The notes beneath the pieces were generated by a model. That model worked only from the letters and a program-made list of their open reading frames with translations. It was not told the DNA's origin and did not search any database. This document shows positions 61,201-64,000 of a stretch of DNA of 64,000 nucleotides, in pieces (within the stretch, counting starts at the first letter, position 1; each line of letters opens with the position of its first letter). This DNA comes from Pterobdella sp. o SKG-2022. Its lineage: Eukaryota; Annelida; Clitellata; Hirudinida; Piscicolidae. Where the stretch lies: positions 3,969,896-4,033,895 of the forward strand of contig OZ038320.1 in NCBI GenBank assembly GCA_964035795.1, in the 5' to 3' direction. The translations under genes were made by a program, and so were the position numbers.

Positions 61201-63897
61201 GTCGAGGTAGCGTTGAAAAACTCAATAAAATTTTGGGGTTTTGAGGTGAAATTTCAAGTTATTGGGAACATAAGCCCATAGATGATACAAAGTGACAGCA
61301 GTTCACGCTTTGTTAATTGAAACTGCAGGCCATTGGTGTCAAATCGTTTAAGTATTCTTTTATTATAATATTCTCTTCTTTCAATAAAAATAATATCTGC
61401 TTCAAGCAGAGAAACACTAATTTCACTTACGTTTGGGGATATTTCTATTTTTAAAATATCTTTTTGAAGCAATTATTATGTTAAAAATAAACTCAGTTCT
61501 CATTATATTGAGTTTCGAAATAACTACGATGAACTTAATCAATAAAGCTTGCCTTTATCTAGAGGGTTTTTATGTTCCATTAACTGTCTGTTGTTTGATA
61601 TATAAAACACTGTTCGTGTCATTTATTTCAAATAAATCTACTGAAGCATTCTCTTTGATTCATTTAATGTATTCTTTCTACTTTAAGTTTTTTACTCTAT
61701 ATTTCTGTTTTCATCTAAAAATCATTTTTATTTAATAAATGCAAATACGTTATCGCCCTTGTTTGCACAAGATGATATGCTGACGTCATCGAGCTTGGTG
61801 CAACTCGGTGCTATCAATGACTGAAGTAGGAAAATGAAGTAGATCAGAGATTGCTAGTTAGTGGTTTTGAAATAAAATTATAGGTAAAAAGTTTCTAATT
61901 TATAAGGTTTTTGAAATTAAAAAGCAGTGGGTGAGGTTTTGAGTTTATGAACTTTTTGCAGTGTGGACTTTCAAGTATAAACTACATGGAATCTCTAAAT
62001 TTTGTAAGCTCATTAGACGAATAAATACTGAAACTGTTGAAAAGGAATGAAAAAAACCGACTGGTAGATTTTTTGTGAATTATTTGTTTTTCTGAAGATT
62101 TTTTCAAATTCTTTTGAGTCTTTCTACAAAAGGTCTTTTAAAAAAATTGAATTGATATGTACCTCAACCATGGATACAAAAGTTTTGTATTCTTTAGAAA
62201 ATATTTCTGCAACAAATCATCGCGTGTTTGTTTCAATGGAAATACCAAAATGAATTTTGTCGTATCACGTCTCGTTGTTTAGTAGCATTGAAAGAGATTT
62301 TGAGTATAGAAATATTTATTTCGGAAGCTCAATACATGCTACGACTAGTTTATGAAACATTGAATAGAAAAAGCAAAAAGAACGCTTTAAAATAACAAAA
62401 AAAATAAAGATTCAAGCCATAATATCATTTGGAACATAAGCTTAGAAATGAATTTGAATGCATGTATTATTCACACACTGTCTTTGTATGGTAGAAATTT
62501 TTGAAGCATTTATCTTTATATTTTAAAAAATTCCAATCAAGTTTATCATTTCTAAACCCAATTACAATAAATTTTTAATTACACTATCGTGACATCTAGT
62601 GATAAATGGCACGTTTTTTGTCAAATCTACACGTGAGACTGAAGCAGATTTTTCAATTTTAACCAATTTTCAACCGATACTTGTGACTACACGTTTCATG
62701 CCACATTGCGCAATACAAACAGAAACAAATAGATAGACTCAAACAAATCAATAGGACTTATAATAACACAAGATTCAGAACAGTAGAAAAAAAGAAAAAA
62801 ATTACGTTATTTCAAATGTATTATTAATAAAGTTTCAAGACATCATCACTGGTACCTCAAACAATTTAATATTTCTCAAGCCGCTGTTATTACAATGTTG
62901 ATACTTCCGGAGCTCATAGCCTAATCTCCTTTAAACTTTAAGACAAGACTCAAGACTCGCCCCTTTAATAGGAACGCCCGCCAGCATAACTTCTGCAAAG
63001 CAAACGTGGTATTGTGGCTTTAATTTCAATGTAGCGCTATTCTGGGCAGTGAGTATCAAGTGGTTTGCATATTTGTCTCAAGTAACTATTCTGATATTTT
63101 TTATAAACCGATAAGCTTTGTTAATTAATGTTGAATTTATTTAGTTTGACGCGTTATATTTCCTACATTTATATACAAAAATAAAATGATATATGAGAAG
63201 TAATACATGAAATTTTATCATTTGAAAAATGTATCTTAAGGACTAAAATGATTTCAAAGTAACAGCAGCTAGTCCCTACTGCTTGCAAGACGCAATATAT
63301 ATCTATTTATAAAGAAATAGATTATGAATCTGTTTATGAACTGTATAACAAAGCTAGTCATTTATACTAAAGTGTAGTTTCAAAGCCGATTACTGCATCG
63401 ACTACCTAGGCTCACACGTTAAAATTCACCAAAAAATTGCTGTAGTGTTGAAGTAAAAGCTTTTTATGTCCTTCACAAGGTACTTTTCCCAATTGATTTA
63501 ATACAATACTCGAGTGCTTTGTGCTTTGAAAGGTTTTGCTGCAGGTTTTTTTCTCAGGTTTTCCGTGTTTTTTTTTAATCAAAACCTTAAACTGGGGGTA
63601 GTTTTTATTGTTTTTGCCATTCTTGAGAATAGTTTCAAGTTTCTTTCGGAAAAAAATCTATGAAAAAAAGCGTCTTAGCGAAGCATTGTGTCAACATGAA
63701 AAACCAAAAAACATTGCACAAGTGTTTCTACACCAACAGTTGAACAACTGAAGCTCACGGTGTTGATGATATTTAATAGGTACCTGAAAATGAGAATATC
63801 TTTGACAGCCTCTGTAAGTCTCAGACGTTGATCCTCAGTCTTCTGGGTGACCACAGGAGCACTCAGATCGTCATTGTTCTCTGTCTCTGGATCGTAC
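46269..63897 (-). CDS. PRKAR2: cAMP-dependent protein kinase type II regulatory subunit (5' exons outside window)
   Basis: Inhibitory cAMP-binding subunit of PKA. Exons: 63897-63784, 56616-56562, 55817-55662, 50867-50756, 47945-47754, 46771-46587, 46376-46269 (about 306 residues); all phases agree. The first visible exon starts just after the inhibitor site ([10 protein letters not shown], then [19 protein letters not shown]), as in RII. CNB-A has [18 protein letters not shown] and the phosphate-binding cassette [15 protein letters not shown] with its Glu and Arg. The linker is [22 protein letters not shown] has [18 protein letters not shown] and cassette [15 protein letters not shown], Glu and Arg kept but the usual Pro replaced by Arg. 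An unusually long acidic insert ([14 protein letters not shown]) precedes that cassette. The protein ends [12 protein letters not shown] plus a short tail. The dimerisation/AKAP-docking domain and the RRxS site are beyond 64000. Introns reach 7.2 kb. Confidence 0.95.
46772..47753 (-). other. PRKAR2 intron within CNB-B
   Basis: About 1 kb of AT-rich intron, with no further feature seen. Confidence 0.6.
47946..50755 (-). other. PRKAR2 intron between CNB-A and CNB-B
   Basis: 2.8 kb of AT-rich intron. A short TAG-rich degenerate tract lies near 48000-48080 and a CA-rich tract at about 50700-50735, close to the donor of the exon at 50756. Confidence 0.6.
50885..51370. repeat. Degenerate GTTGTCATATTTAATGTT-type tandem tract
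   Basis: About 480 bases of loosely repeated words such as GTTGTCATATTTAATGTTG and GTTGTGGTT, with heavy divergence. It looks like an old minisatellite or trinucleotide tract and biases one strand to G and T. Confidence 0.55.
53050..53150. repeat. Degenerate (TCA)n tract
   Basis: Imperfect CAT/TCA/TCC trinucleotides. Read on the minus strand it would encode Asp/Glu/Gly-rich residues. I treat this as a repeat by-product because it has no splice context or conserved flanks. Confidence 0.65.
53306..53400. repeat. About 39-bp imperfect tandem repeat, 2.5 copies
   Basis: TTTACAAAGCTTTGATGCTTAA, TTTATAAAGCTTTAATGCTTAA and TTTTAAAGCAAAT recur at a spacing of about 39 bases. It creates a repetitive short open frame with no other coding support. 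Confidence 0.6.
55141..55209. repeat. 23-bp minisatellite, three copies
   Basis: Three tandem copies of a CACACCCTGGxCATTATAA unit, with the CTGG core spaced every 23 bases. Lies in a PRKAR2 intron. Confidence 0.8.
55818..56561 (-). other. PRKAR2 intron before the first CNB-A exon pair
   Basis: 0.74 kb of AT-rich intron, nothing further recognised. Confidence 0.6.
61781..61788. promoter_or_regulatory. Full consensus CRE, TGACGTCA
   Basis: A perfect cAMP response element, the site bound by CREB/ATF proteins, in the long intron of the PKA regulatory subunit gene. This would allow feedback of cAMP on its own receptor subunit. An 8-base word can occur by chance, though it is rarer in AT-rich DNA. 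Confidence 0.3.
62890..63090. mobile_element. GC-richer island, probable mobile-element fragment
   Basis: About 200 bases stand out from the intron. On the minus strand a frame is open for about 50 codons ([20 protein letters not shown], then ASLESCLKV and TAA). The next part, including TTAAAGGAGATTAGGCTATG and ATGAGCTCCGG, has the look of a dispersed repeat. I cannot name the family, and no terminal repeats or target duplications were identified. An unrecognised exon is the alternative. Confidence 0.3.
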
Positions 63898-64000
63898 CTG
63901 GTTCACGGTGGCTATCGAGTTTACGTGGTTGTAAAACTCTATATGGCTTATAATTAATTTTATAAGATTGCATTTTTGTCTTAGAAATCCAATAGTTTCA
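63898..64000 (-). other. PRKAR2 intron continuing past the right edge
   Basis: The exon at 63784-63897 opens with a phase-2 acceptor, so the gene continues to the right. The dimerisation and inhibitor-site exons are outside the window. Confidence 0.8.

Larger units (their letters stand above)
56617..63783 (-). other. 7.2 kb PRKAR2 intron
   Basis: The longest intron in the window. It contains a full CRE word (61781-61788), a GC-richer repeat-like island (62890-63090) and a 140-codon plus-strand open frame (60193-60615) without recognisable content. In PKA regulatory genes, alternative promoters often lie between the N-terminal exon and the CNB exons, so a promoter here is conceivable. Confidence 0.55.

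Overview
The window is 64 kb of AT-rich (visibly about 70% or more A+T) animal nuclear DNA. Genes are split by GT-AG introns on both strands, and there is one assembly gap of exactly 200 N (22788-22987). The protein set points to a bilaterian invertebrate: a Hox4-like homeobox gene, a novel protein kinase C of the epsilon/eta type, a type II regulatory subunit of protein kinase A, a PSME3IP1/FAM192A homologue, an adenylate-kinase-like gene and a 3CxxC zinc protein. A derived, isolated Hox gene in AT-rich DNA would fit a tunicate or another fast-evolving lineage, but the sequence alone does not settle this. All exon models were made by eye from splice sites, reading phase and family similarity.

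Layout, left to right. 255-446 (+) is the last exon of an unidentified gene. 2082-4327 (+) is an unrecognised single-pass membrane protein gene in which all internal introns after the first are in phase 2. 5696-8828 (-) is a very large Hox4-like gene (about 931 residues) with an intron inside the homeobox; it faces the previous gene tail to tail. 8.9-15.2 kb has no recognisable gene. 15.4-16.3 kb is an internally deleted non-LTR retrotransposon. 16503-17655 (-) is PSME3IP1. 20441-32344 (+) is an nPKC gene with 20 visible coding exons; one further exon is missing and probably lies in the gap. 35934-37973 (-) is a divergent adenylate-kinase-like gene with an apparent frameshift at the P-loop. 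43.2-43.5 kb is a foldback mobile element just upstream of a two-exon 3CxxC zinc protein gene (43616-44411, +). 46269-63897 (-) carries seven exons of PRKAR2; its N-terminal exons lie beyond the right edge.

There is no operon-like organisation. Neighbours are mostly convergent or divergent pairs separated by 1-6 kb. PKC, PKA-R and an adenylate-kinase-like gene lie on one stretch, but nothing in the sequence shows that they are functionally linked. The most unusual items are the isolated, oversized Hox4-like gene, the unrecognised membrane protein, the frameshifted adenylate kinase, a 33.4 kb GC-rich open segment that I cannot identify, and a possible unannotated plus-strand gene at 44.8-46.2 kb.
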